This document shows positions 1 through 6,299 of a DNA stretch of 10,361 bases, piece by piece. The DNA is taken from positions 6,508-16,868 of the forward strand of contig DJBG01000081.1 of NCBI GenBank assembly GCA_002429965.1, given 5' to 3'. The position numbers and the translations under genes were made by a program. The notes beneath the pieces are model-generated. The model was not told the origin of the DNA and did no database searches. It worked only from the letters and a program-made list of their open reading frames with translations. The first letter of the stretch is position 1; each line of letters begins with the position of its first letter. This stretch comes from Hungatella sp. UBA5982 (GTDB lineage Bacteria; Bacillota; Clostridia; Lachnospirales; Lachnospiraceae).

Positions 1-117
1 AGCAATGGAATTGGTTCCGATGGCAATGACCGGAAGTTTTGGAAAGGATTTCTTAAGCTGGGCGATGACGGATTGCCCCATTTTGCCGCCCTGCCCGTCA
101 ATGATAACGATTTTCAT
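1..117 (-). CDS. DUF3842 family protein, 5' end only (runs off left edge)
   Basis: The 39 visible residues begin MKIVIIDGQGGKMGQS and continue to IAIGTNSIA at the edge. The N-terminal beta strand plus glycine-rich loop (IDGQGGKMG) and the IGTNSIA segment are what I know from the DUF3842 family of clostridial proteins, which have a nucleotide-binding-like fold and no established function. The start is supported by AAGGAGG ending about 6 bases upstream of the ATG. It lies 72 bp after the MurP-type permease on the same strand, so it may be the last gene of that operon, although a possible promoter lies in the gap. Only the N-terminus is visible, so length and integrity cannot be judged. Confidence 0.8.
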   Translation of the reverse strand, partial: MKIVIIDGQGGKMGQSVIAQLKKSFPKLPVIAIGTNSIA

Positions 118-141
118 GGCATCCTCCTTACCCTCTATTGT

Positions 142-171
142 ATTATAGGGAAGGAAAGAAATCAAGTGGAA
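142..171 (-). promoter_or_regulatory. possible promoter of the DUF3842 gene
   Basis: On the minus strand a perfect TATAAT (147-142) lies 25 bases upstream of the DUF3842 ATG. A weak -35 candidate, TTCCAC (171-166), is 18 bases further up. The -10 is good and the -35 poor, so this may only supplement read-through from the mur operon. No terminator with a T-run is visible in this gap. Confidence 0.35.
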
Positions 172-189
172 GGCAGGGGAATTGAAGGC

Positions 190-1626
190 TTAGGCTTTTG
201 CAACTTCGTCCTCTTTAATAAACAGGCTGGTGATGATAAATCCGGCAATGTATGCGATCACCAGGCCCAGAAAATAATTGAGCATATTAACCGGGCTGCT
301 CATGATCGGAATGGCTAACAGGCCGGAAGGGCTCCAGGCAATGCTCTTTACATGCATCAGCATTACATAGGCTCCACCGAATCCGGCTCCCAATCCTGCA
401 GTTATGAAAGGCTTTCCAAGCGGAAGAGTGACCCCATAAATAAGCGGCTCTCCGATGCCTAAAAATCCTGATGGCAGTGCCCCGATGATGATACTCTTTA
501 AGCGCTTGTTTCCACTTCGTTTCGCTTTTAAATAGATGGCGATTGCCGCACCCACCTGGCCTGCGCCTGCCATGGCCAGGACCGGGAACAAGGAGACTCC
601 GCCCATCTGTTCCAGTTGAACCGCATAGATTGGAACCAGACCATGATGAAGTCCTAAAAGGACCAGGGGAAGGAATACGGCTGACATGATGTATCCGGAC
701 AGTACGCTGACTATGGGATTTGCGGAATTTACAAGGAGAGATAAGGCCCAGACCAGACCGTCGGATAAAAAGCCGGCAGCCGGCATCAGTACCAGTACAA
801 ATAAAGTTCCGGTTATCAGTATGCTTAAAAAGCCGGTCAGCATGATGTCAAGGACATCGGGAACGTGCCTGCGCACCCAGCGTTCTACTTTGGAGAGAAC
901 CCAGACACCGATGATGACACCGATGATCCCGCCCTTGCCGCTTATCAGTGTGGAGCTGTTTGGGACCTGTTCATTGTAAAGACCAAAGAATATTGAAATG
1001 TCTGTTATCTGTGACATAATGCTCATGGAGCCGATCATGCCGCCAAGGGCAGGTGTGGCTCCAAAGCTCTTTGCTGCATTGATGCCGGTGTAAATGGTAA
1101 AATAACCGAGAAATGCACCGCCGAACAACTTAAGTATGGTGACGAGAAGGGTCCAGAAGCTGCCCCCTAATACCTGCGCTGCCTCACCCTGGCTGATGAT
1201 ATTGGCCACACCGTTGCATAAGCCTGCTGCAACGATAGCCGGAATCATTGGAATAAAGATATCGGAGATAACCCGTATGCTGCTCTTTAACCCGCCGCCT
1301 TTTTGGCCGGACTTTACCGATTCTTTGTTTTCCTGCCAGGAGGCACCGGTGGAGAGCCCTTTGCCTTCCACCTCGTTTGGAATCCCCATGCCCATGCAGA
1401 TATCCACGAGCTTTCTGGCTTTACCAGGTCCGACTACCACCTGTACATCAATTCCGGCTGTGACAAGGCCAAGTACTCCTGAAAGTTCTTTCAGCTTCTC
1501 CGCCTGTATCTGATCCGGGTCCTTTACCTTTAAGCGAAGGCGTGTCATGCAGCTGGCCGCGGCTGCCACATTTTCTTTCCCTCCCGATAATTCCAGGATC
1601 TTTTGAACCAATGCTTCATTTGTCAT
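190..1626 (-). CDS. murP: PTS IIBC permease, MurP-type (N-acetylmuramic acid)
   Basis: Membrane permease of the phosphotransferase system, which imports and phosphorylates its sugar. The order of parts is a IIB domain (residues about 1-85) with the phosphorylatable cysteine in ASCMTRLRLKV (Cys26), a linker (about 86-115), then a IIC membrane domain of about 10 hydrophobic segments. The IIC signature reads GIGEPLIYGVTLP (residues 390-402), the form I associate with MurP. There is no IIA domain, as in MurP, so a separate IIA is needed. I start at 1626: GGAGGTG lies 5 bases upstream of this ATG, while the upstream in-frame ATG at 1641 sits on the Shine-Dalgarno itself. The protein is 478 aa, normal for IIBC. 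It begins 29 bp after murQ, and that neighbour is what makes MurNAc the likely substrate; sucrose or trehalose are the alternatives by family alone. Confidence 0.88.
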   Translation of the reverse strand: MTNEALVQKILELSGGKENVAAAASCMTRLRLKVKDPDQIQAEKLKELSGVLGLVTAGIDVQVVVGPGKARKLVDICMGMGIPNEVEGKGLSTGASWQENKESVKSGQKGGGLKSSIRVISDIFIPMIPAIVAAGLCNGVANIISQGEAAQVLGGSFWTLLVTILKLFGGAFLGYFTIYTGINAAKSFGATPALGGMIGSMSIMSQITDISIFFGLYNEQVPNSSTLISGKGGIIGVIIGVWVLSKVERWVRRHVPDVLDIMLTGFLSILITGTLFVLVLMPAAGFLSDGLVWALSLLVNSANPIVSVLSGYIMSAVFLPLVLLGLHHGLVPIYAVQLEQMGGVSLFPVLAMAGAGQVGAAIAIYLKAKRSGNKRLKSIIIGALPSGFLGIGEPLIYGVTLPLGKPFITAGLGAGFGGAYVMLMHVKSIAWSPSGLLAIPIMSSPVNMLNYFLGLVIAYIAGFIITSLFIKEDEVAKA

Positions 1627-1655
1627 AATAGACACCTCCATATTTGAAATTATGT

Positions 1656-2561
1656 TTATTCAGGATCCCTTTTTACCCATGCACGGATATGCCCGTGGGA
1701 TTCCTTTAATTTCTTTTCCGCCTCCTTTGGATCTGCACCCGTTTGTTTCATGGCTATGGCCAGCTTCACGCTTCCACCTGCTTCGTTTAACAGCCTTCTG
1801 GCCTCCTCCCGTTCTATTTCAGTGGCGGCCATCAGGATGTTTTCTGCCCGGGCGCGCAGCTTCTCATTGTTCTGTACCATATCCACCATCAGGTTCTGGT
1901 ATGCTTTTCCGATGCTCACCATGGCTCCGGTGCTGATCATGTTAAGTATCATCTTCTGGGCGGTTCCGGCTTTTAAGCGGGTACTGCCGGTCAATACCTC
2001 CGGACCAACCACCGGTTCGATGGACAAATCTGCAAATTTACTGATAAGGCTTCCCTCATTGCAGGCAATGGATATGGTCCGGCAGCCGATGCTTTTTGCA
2101 TAGCTTAAGGCAGTCCATACGTAGGGTGTTCTACCGCTGGCCGCAATGCCTGCCACCACATCTTTTGAGGTTAAGGAAAGAGCTTTTAAATCTTCGATGC
2201 CAAGAGTCTCAGAGTCCTCGGCTCCTTCCACAGCCCGCCTTATGGCCACGTCCCCGCCGGCAATCAGGCCGATGACCATACCCGGATCTACCCCAAAGGT
2301 GGGAGGACATTCGGAACTGTCTAATATACCAAGCCGTCCGCTGGTTCCGGCTCCCATGTAGATGAGCCGGCCTCCGGCCTCAAAAGCCTCACAGACCCAT
2401 TCCACTGCTTTGGCCGTCTGGGGCAGAACTTTTTCCACAGCCTCCGCAACCTTCCGGTCTTCCCGGTTCATGGCTGTCACCAGTTCTAAGGGTGTCATGG
2501 TGTCTAAATCCATGGTATCGGGATTGCGGTTTTCTGTTGTCATCTTACTTAGATCTACCAT
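1656..2561 (-). CDS. murQ: N-acetylmuramic acid 6-phosphate etherase
   Basis: Cytoplasmic SIS-domain lyase that removes D-lactate from MurNAc-6-P to give GlcNAc-6-P, feeding amino-sugar catabolism and cell-wall recycling. The 301-aa protein has the sugar-phosphate loop GAGTSGRLG (residues 71-78 region), then SSECPPTFG, whose Glu84 corresponds to catalytic Glu83 of E. coli MurQ. VEGAED supplies Glu115, matching E. coli Glu114. A second SIS-type loop is GIAASGRTPYV (138-148). I start at 2561 (MVDLSKM) because GAGGAGG lies at the right distance and family members begin just before this motif; the 48 in-frame codons upstream belong to the overlapping murR sequence. It overlaps the regulator gene by 17 bp, which suggests translational coupling. 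Confidence 0.95.
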   Translation of the reverse strand: MVDLSKMTTENRNPDTMDLDTMTPLELVTAMNREDRKVAEAVEKVLPQTAKAVEWVCEAFEAGGRLIYMGAGTSGRLGILDSSECPPTFGVDPGMVIGLIAGGDVAIRRAVEGAEDSETLGIEDLKALSLTSKDVVAGIAASGRTPYVWTALSYAKSIGCRTISIACNEGSLISKFADLSIEPVVGPEVLTGSTRLKAGTAQKMILNMISTGAMVSIGKAYQNLMVDMVQNNEKLRARAENILMAATEIEREEARRLLNEAGGSVKLAIAMKQTGADPKEAEKKLKESHGHIRAWVKRDPE

Positions 2562-3453
2562 GATTGGATTCCTCCTCTTTATACGCTTCATCGAAAGGTT
2601 CAAAATACGACGGGTTTTTCTTGGAAATGTGTGTTTTCCGCCACTGGGCCAGAGAATATTCGCTGTTACGGTTTGCGTATGCAGTATACAGTATATCGAT
2701 GACATTTAACTGGCTGATCCTGCTTCCCATGGCTCCGCTCCGGAAAATGGATTCATTGGCAGCCACATAAAGGTTGTAGTCCGCCATTTCCGAAAGCGGT
2801 GATACGGCAAAACGGGTGATCAGGATAAATTTCGCCCCTACCTGCTGCATGGTCCTGGCGCATTCGACCATTTCCATGGTCCTGCCGGAATAGGAGATCA
2901 TCAGTCCCATATCATCCCGGCTCATGTTGCGGGCCTGCAAAAGCTGGGAATGCAAATCAACATTTAAGGTGCAGGGCTTATTGATCCGGAGGAATTTTAA
3001 ATAGGCATCCCGGGCGACCAGAAGGGATGAGCCGATTCCGAATAAACAGATCGTGCGGCACTTGCACAAGTGGTCAATGCAGCTTTTCGTGACGGATAAA
3101 TCGGTTAAGTTTCTGGTATCCTCTAAGGAGGCAATGTTTTTATATGTAATCTTGTCGATGATCTGTTCCAGGGAATCATTTTCCGTGATCTCCTCCATTT
3201 TTTCCCTGGTGTTCTCCTGCCGGATGGCCAGTTCGCAGATTAAGGCGGCTTTCATTTCCCTGTACCCGGAGAAGCCAAGTTCATGGCATAGCCGGATAAC
3301 GGTGGAAGATGAGGAAAACCCTTTTTCCGCAAGAGCGTGGACCGAAAGCTTCACCGCCTGTTCCGGAGTGTCCAGCAGGTACCGTACAACGCCGGCTTCT
3401 GCAGCGCTCATCTCTTTTTGATATTCTCGCAAACGAACCAGTACACTTTTCAT
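2545..3453 (-). CDS. murR: RpiR/MurR-family transcriptional regulator (HTH + SIS)
   Basis: The 302-aa protein has an N-terminal RpiR helix-turn-helix (about residues 1-75, recognition part around FSSSSTVIRLCHELGFSGYR). A sugar-isomerase SIS domain follows (about 120-260), with the ligand loop LFGIGSSLLVARD and the second loop ISYSGRTMEMVE. Known relatives sense phosphosugars; MurR senses MurNAc-6-P and represses mur genes. Being first in the murR-murQ-murP order with a 17-bp overlap into murQ, it probably controls its own operon. The start is supported by AAAGGGGAAG upstream of the ATG. In E. coli murR is divergent from murQP, whereas here it is co-directional. The gene symbol is by context; plain RpiR family is the safe call. 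Confidence 0.85.
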   Translation of the reverse strand: MKSVLVRLREYQKEMSAAEAGVVRYLLDTPEQAVKLSVHALAEKGFSSSSTVIRLCHELGFSGYREMKAALICELAIRQENTREKMEEITENDSLEQIIDKITYKNIASLEDTRNLTDLSVTKSCIDHLCKCRTICLFGIGSSLLVARDAYLKFLRINKPCTLNVDLHSQLLQARNMSRDDMGLMISYSGRTMEMVECARTMQQVGAKFILITRFAVSPLSEMADYNLYVAANESIFRSGAMGSRISQLNVIDILYTAYANRNSEYSLAQWRKTHISKKNPSYFEPFDEAYKEEESNHGRSK

Positions 3454-3663
3454 TTACACTTCCCCTTTGTTGTGGTATTAATATATGCGGCATGGATTAA
3501 TAGTTCGAGATATTGGGCTTCTTATGAAACTTTATGCCGTACATTGGAAGAAATGTCTGGTTTTTGCCTTGTTTTGTGCCAGAAGTTGGGCAATTCATTG
3601 ACCTTTATACAGGATAAGCCTATAATAGGCCCATGAAAACCTTAGTGTTTAAGGAGGTCTTTT
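3454..3663. promoter_or_regulatory. divergent control region between murR and the PHP gene
   Basis: These 210 bp hold the promoters for both directions. The PHP promoter is clear and listed separately. For murR the minus strand offers only weak -10 candidates (TATATT or TATTAA, about 30-50 bases upstream of its ATG). Inverted repeats that could be operators are ACATT/AATGT (3541-3545/3552-3556) and TCTGG/CCAGA around 3556-3583. I see no convincing catabolite (cre) box. The MurR operator must lie here if the operon is autoregulated, but I cannot point to it with confidence. Confidence 0.55.
3598..3626 (+). promoter_or_regulatory. near-consensus sigma-A promoter of the PHP gene
   Basis: TTGACC (3598-3603) and TATAAT (3621-3626) are separated by exactly 17 bases, giving a start of transcription near 3633 and a short leader. 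The -10 sits inside a perfect 13-base palindrome, GCCTATAATAGGC (3618-3630), a good place for a repressor, so this strong promoter may be regulated. Confidence 0.8.
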
Positions 3664-4536
3664 ATGAAAGCGGATTTTCATATGCATTCCTGTTTTTCTG
3701 ACGGAAGTGAAACCATTTTGCAGATTTTTTCTATAGCAAAAGAGCGGGGCTTAAAGGCAGCCGCCATAACGGACCACGATACGATATTGGGAATGAAAGA
3801 AGAAGAAAAAGCGTCAAAAAAGTACTGCATTCCTTATATACCGGCTGCAGAATTCACGGCGGCGGAAAAAAGAATGAAATTTCATGTGCTGGGATATGGG
3901 ATCGATCCGGAGAATCCGGAATTGCTTCGGTATTCGAATTGTTTTCTGGAACAGATGAATGAGGGGTCCAGGCTTCAGATCCGCAAAATGCAGCGGGATG
4001 GAATTGAAATTGAAGAAAAAGAGTTTTTTGAAAAGGCAGGAGGCGGGCCTCTTTACAGGGCAAAGCTTCTGGGAGTTCTGGCTGACCATGGAATCCTTAA
4101 AAGAGAGGAAATTATGGAAAGCCTGCATTCTTATTTTGGAAAGGGAGCTCCTTACGAGGAGGAGGATCGTTTCCATTATAAAAGTTTCTATGAAGTTTGC
4201 ACGATGATAAAGGAGGCCGGGGGGAATGTGGTTTTGGCCCACCCTGGGAAAATTAAGAGAAAGGACGTACAGCTTTATCATGCCCTCTTGAGGGAAGAAT
4301 GTCTGGATGGCGTTGAGGTTTACCATCATGATAACCCGGAAGATGTCCGCGCAGAATTATTGGCTGTGGCCGGAGACAGGCATCTAATGGTCACAGGCGG
4401 CAGCGATTATCACGGTATTTACATGAAGAAACCAGCTCTTCCGGGGGCTGAGGAACTGCCGGAGGAGCTGGCGGAAGGATTAAAGCATCTGTTATCAGGT
4501 AAAAGAACAAATTCATTTGACTCAACCTTCGTCTAG
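3664..4536 (+). CDS. PHP-domain phosphoesterase (RNase AM / YciV-TrpH type)
   Basis: This 290-aa soluble protein has the full set of PHP metal ligands. They are HMHSCFSDG (His6, His8), AITDHDT (Asp37, His38, Asp39), AAEFTA (Glu63), FHVLGYG (His74), VVLAHPGK (His193) and GGSDYHG (Asp248, His250). Length and motif spacing match the E. coli YciV/RNase AM group, which removes phosphate from 3',5'-nucleoside bisphosphates and trims 5' ends of RNA. The region between about 90 and 170 is the helical insertion typical of this group. The start is well supported by AAGGAGGT 7 bases upstream of the ATG. It has its own promoter and a following hairpin, so it is monocistronic. The exact substrate cannot be told from sequence. 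Confidence 0.88.
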   Translation: MKADFHMHSCFSDGSETILQIFSIAKERGLKAAAITDHDTILGMKEEEKASKKYCIPYIPAAEFTAAEKRMKFHVLGYGIDPENPELLRYSNCFLEQMNEGSRLQIRKMQRDGIEIEEKEFFEKAGGGPLYRAKLLGVLADHGILKREEIMESLHSYFGKGAPYEEEDRFHYKSFYEVCTMIKEAGGNVVLAHPGKIKRKDVQLYHALLREECLDGVEVYHHDNPEDVRAELLAVAGDRHLMVTGGSDYHGIYMKKPALPGAEELPEELAEGLKHLLSGKRTNSFDSTFV

Positions 4537-4542
4537 TCATAA

Positions 4543-4574
4543 ACACTGGGCGGTATACCTGTACCACCCAGTGT
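4543..4574 (+). terminator. hairpin after the PHP gene
   Basis: ACACTGGGcGGTA pairs with TACCaCCCAGTGT (13-base arms, one C/A mismatch) around a 6-base loop, starting 7 bases after the stop codon. The T-run after it is poor (CATTTGAA), so it may act as a weak terminator or RNA 3' end protector. Only AT-rich degenerate sequence follows. Confidence 0.6.
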
Positions 4575-4592
4575 CATTTGAATGAATTCAAT

Positions 4593-4680
4593 TTATTCCC
4601 CAAATAGTTCATCATATGTGTAGGTTACTTTTTGTATATTTTTTGTTATAGTTCATATGACGTGAACATCCCGTAAAATT
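4593..4680 (-). pseudogene. 3' tail fragment of a small secreted/immunity-like gene (copy 1)
   Basis: The minus strand reads ITKNIQKVTYTYDELFGE and then stops at 4593. This matches the end of the broken gene at 5147-5400, which reads LSRENIKEVTFTYDELFGDF then stop. The coding frame is cut by a TGA just upstream, so only the last ~20 codons survive. It lies directly downstream of a degraded DUF4280 fragment, the position an immunity gene would have. The family is not recognised; the call rests on the similarity of the two tails. Confidence 0.55.
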
Positions 4681-4683
4681 AAG

Positions 4684-4860
4684 CTACGGGCATAGGCAGG
4701 AGCCAAATTGATAGATATTGGTTTTCCCGCTATCAATCGTAGTCATCACTGGTAAATTTTCTTTATATATCCCATGATCCTGGCTTGTATCCAATAAAGA
4801 ATAATCAGTTACATATGAACAGCTAAGTTTTGATCCTCACAGAGCATATTTCTGTTATGA
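4684..4860 (-). pseudogene. degraded DUF4280 (PAAR-like) domain fragment
   Basis: The minus-strand frame from 4836 down to a stop at 4684 gives 50 residues: GSKLSCS, then DHGIY, then TNIYQFGSCLCP. The same elements occur in the same order and spacing in the intact gene at the right edge of the window (GSILRCS, NDHGV, ENIHTFGECKKP), which I assign to DUF4280. A TGA (4839-4837) sits where the intact gene has an Arg codon (TRGS), consistent with a CGA to TGA change; another stop lies a few codons upstream. After the Cys-Pro the frame ends and the rest of the domain and any toxin part are missing. I read it as the remnant of another effector gene. The assignment is by eye on about 50 residues. 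Confidence 0.6.
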
Positions 4861-4962
4861 AAGAATCCCCTTTTATTGCTGATGCATATACATCAATTCA
4901 AGTAACTGCTTGAAACTGGAAAAACAAAGCCCAAGAGGTCCCTTATTTGCCTCATACTTTTC

Positions 4963-4998
4963 AGTTTCTTTTTTAGTTCCTTTTTTAGTTCCTTTTGT
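4963..4998. repeat. three tandem 12-base units
   Basis: The plus strand shows AGTTTCTTTTTT, AGTTCCTTTTTT and AGTTCCTTTTGT back to back. One base differs between units one and two, and one between two and three. It is short, simple and consistent with replication slippage. Confidence 0.75.
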
Positions 4999-5017
4999 AT
5001 AAACGCGCCACCCATTT

Positions 5018-5046
5018 TCCCAAAGCCCGCAGTACGGGCTTTGGGA
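5018..5046. repeat. perfect 12-bp inverted repeat (stem-loop)
   Basis: TCCCAAAGCCCG (5018-5029) pairs perfectly with CGGGCTTTGGGA (5035-5046) around the 5-base loop CAGTA. It is GC-rich in an AT-rich setting. There is no T-run on either side typical of a terminator. It could be a remnant end of a mobile element or a transcription barrier. Confidence 0.7.
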
Positions 5047-5146
5047 GACCTTTAAAAAGGTGCCATAGTTAGAGTTATCCAGCAAATAAGTCCGAGTATT
5101 TAGGGATTCTTAGCCATTTAAAAACATCTGTAAAAACAGCACCACA

Positions 5147-5400
5147 TTAAAAATCACCAAACAGTTCGTCATAGGTAAACGTTACTTCTTTTATATTTTC
5201 GCGTGATAATTTAGCAGCCTCATAATAATCTTTTGTCAGTGCATTGAATTGTTCTTACGTGACTCTAAAATAATATGTTAAGCCCCATCATTATTAACAT
5301 CAAAAAAACAATAATTATATTCTCTTAAATTGAAGGTTTCATTATTATAAAGCTTAAAGCAGCCATATTCATTCAGATAGTATTCTTCACCTCTTTCTAT
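5147..5400 (-). pseudogene. broken gene with DxNxDG motif, immunity/secreted-protein-like (copy 2)
   Basis: The frame reads IERGEEYYLNEYG, continues to YCFFDVNNDGA, then hits TAA (5280-5278), then HIILESRK. A one-base shift near 5250-5256 leads into QFNALTKDYYEAAKLSREN and NIKEVTFTYDELFGDF before the stop at 5147. Restoring one base and one codon (GAA for TAA) gives a continuous protein, so this is a decayed gene with two identifiable lesions. FDVNNDGAE resembles the calcium-loop-like FDINGDG.EEL motif of many clostridial extracellular proteins. The 5' end is lost at the junction with the IS110 fragment, so any signal peptide is gone. I do not recognise the family beyond that. Confidence 0.65.
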
Positions 5401-5404
5401 GTGT

Positions 5405-5900
5405 TTATTCGGTCTTGTGTACCATCATTTCATAGGATGATATTAACCAGACGACGCATAATACAGACCAATGCCTGAGACTTGGTCTTACCCTCGCAGA
5501 TTTTTCGCATAAAATAACGGTGGAACACCGGATGATTCGGTATTCCTGATTTTGGAACAGATACCATTGTAACCGCAAGAAAGTAAAATAATCCGTGCAA
5601 CTGGCGGTTCCCGTGACGGGAGCTTTGTTCCTTGCCTTTTCCGGCTGAGCTGAACTTTACAGGTGCAACTACGGCGTATCTTGCCAGCTTATCGGCATTG
5701 GAAAATCTCCGGATATCACCAATCTCGGCAATCAGTTTACTGGCCACCGCGATTCCGATTCCCGGCATACTGGTCAGTTTATAATCAAAACTTAGCAGCA
5801 CCTTCTCAATTTCTTTATCAAGGTGTATTGCCCATAATTCTGAATACTGGAAAATTAGTGCTTCATTTCTGCGGCTTATCTTTGTTGAATTCTGGTATCG
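5405..5900 (-). pseudogene. IS110-family transposase, C-terminal part, frameshifted
   Basis: The residues correspond to the C-terminal Transposase_20 domain of IS110-type DEDD transposases. They are LLSFDYKLTSMPGIG (helix-hairpin-helix), AEIGDIRRFSNADKLARYA, then GNRQLHGLFYFLAV, then EGKTKSQALVCIMRRLVNII. The N-terminal catalytic RuvC-like half is absent, leaving about 160 of roughly 400 residues. Sequence consistent with the preceding helix (ELWAIHLDKEIEKV) extends upstream of the GTG at 5801, so the fragment reaches about 5900. At 5435 one extra base shifts the frame; without it the protein would end YEMMVHKTE at 5405, the family's normal ending. IS110 ends carry little inverted repeat and I find none. 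It cannot transpose by itself. It abuts a truncated gene on its 3' side, so insertion or deletion here probably caused the local decay. Confidence 0.88.
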
Positions 5901-5908
5901 ACTTCTGA

Positions 5909-5925
5909 CGATAACTATAGTATCG
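5909..5925. repeat. imperfect 17-base palindrome at the IS110 fragment boundary
   Basis: CGATA and TATCG flank ACTATAG, giving a near-symmetrical site 29 bases upstream of the start of the small plus-strand gene. It could be an operator or -10 region for that gene (TATAGT or TATCGT) or a recombination scar at the fragment boundary. No matching good -35 is visible. Confidence 0.4.
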
Positions 5926-5953
5926 TATGTGGTTAAAAGGAGGTGAATTTTTT

Positions 5954-6229
5954 ATGGATGAACAAGAATTACTGGATATGTTTATTCAAGAACGGATTGA
6001 CATGCTACTAACTAAGCTTAGCAAAATGCGTCACAAGAAATCAGCAGAAGAACAAAAACGCATTTTGCAGACGGAATATTTTATCAATTCCCTTCCAGAT
6101 AAAAATCGGGAATTGATACAGGAGTACATCGAACGATTCTCAGATTGTCTTGCCACGGAAGAACCTTATCTTTATCAGCAGGGATTCATGGATGGGGTTA
6201 GGGTTTTGAATCTGCTGGGAAAATTGTAA
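5954..6229 (+). CDS. small helical hypothetical protein
   Basis: A 91-aa, charged, almost wholly alpha-helical protein with no signal peptide or membrane segment, hence cytoplasmic. The start at 5954 (MDEQELLDMF) follows AAAGGAGGTG at an 8-base gap; the in-frame ATG at 5927 lies upstream of that Shine-Dalgarno and is rejected. The C-terminal YLYQQGFMDGVRVLNLLGKL resembles the ending (Y.GF.DGVRL...L) of small clostridial proteins of unknown function often found in mobile regions, but I cannot name a family with confidence. It is the only plus-strand gene in the accessory half and stands alone, with a strong hairpin just after its stop. No toxin or DNA-binding motif is evident. Confidence 0.7.
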   Translation: MDEQELLDMFIQERIDMLLTKLSKMRHKKSAEEQKRILQTEYFINSLPDKNRELIQEYIERFSDCLATEEPYLYQQGFMDGVRVLNLLGKL

Positions 6230-6232
6230 AAT

Positions 6233-6283
6233 AATAAATATGCCTCAGATTTGCTATAAGTAGCAACTCTGGGCATATTTATT
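6233..6283. terminator. bidirectional terminator hairpin
   Basis: AATAAATATGCC.CAGA.TTGCTA pairs with TAGCAA.TCTG.GGCATATTTATT: 23-24 base arms with one bulge and one mismatch around the loop TAAG. The AT ends supply T-rich tails on both strands. It lies between the convergent ends of the small plus-strand gene (stop at 6229) and the minus-strand lipoprotein (stop at 6300), so it serves both. Confidence 0.85.
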
Positions 6284-6299
6284 GAAAAAGTACTAAGTG

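Larger units (their letters stand above)
4873..5146 (-). other. unrecognised interval; possible degraded coding sequence
   Basis: A minus-strand frame runs open from about 5110 to a TAA at 4873 and is in phase with the DUF4280 remnant downstream. It contains a low-complexity stretch KGTKKGTKKETEKYE encoded by three 12-base repeats. There is no ribosome site and no good start codon (TTG at 5085 is the nearest). It spans a perfect hairpin. I do not recognise the protein and think it more likely non-coding or decayed than a gene. Confidence 0.3.

Noticed and set aside
1627..1641. Upstream ATG for the MurP-type permease (MEVSI extension)
   Set aside because: The GAGGTG codons are the Shine-Dalgarno of the ATG at 1626.
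2562..2705. 48-codon N-terminal extension of murQ
   Set aside because: It lies wholly within murR in another frame, and the MurQ family begins near MVDLSKM, which has a good ribosome site.
3663..3682. TATGAAA/TTTCATA inverted repeat at the start of the PHP gene as an operator or cre box
   Set aside because: It consists of codons for the conserved start of the protein, and the spacing does not fit the 14-base cre consensus.
3814..4329. 171-codon minus-strand ORF opposite the PHP gene
   Set aside because: It is antisense to a gene with full catalytic motifs, with no ribosome site and no recognisable family.
4963..4998. Possible CRISPR array
   Set aside because: The units are 12 bases, directly adjacent and without spacers: a simple slippage repeat.
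4873..5085. 70-codon minus-strand ORF with KGTKKGTKKE
   Set aside because: It begins at a TTG without a ribosome site, its core comes from simple 12-base repeats, and I recognise no family; listed only as an interval.
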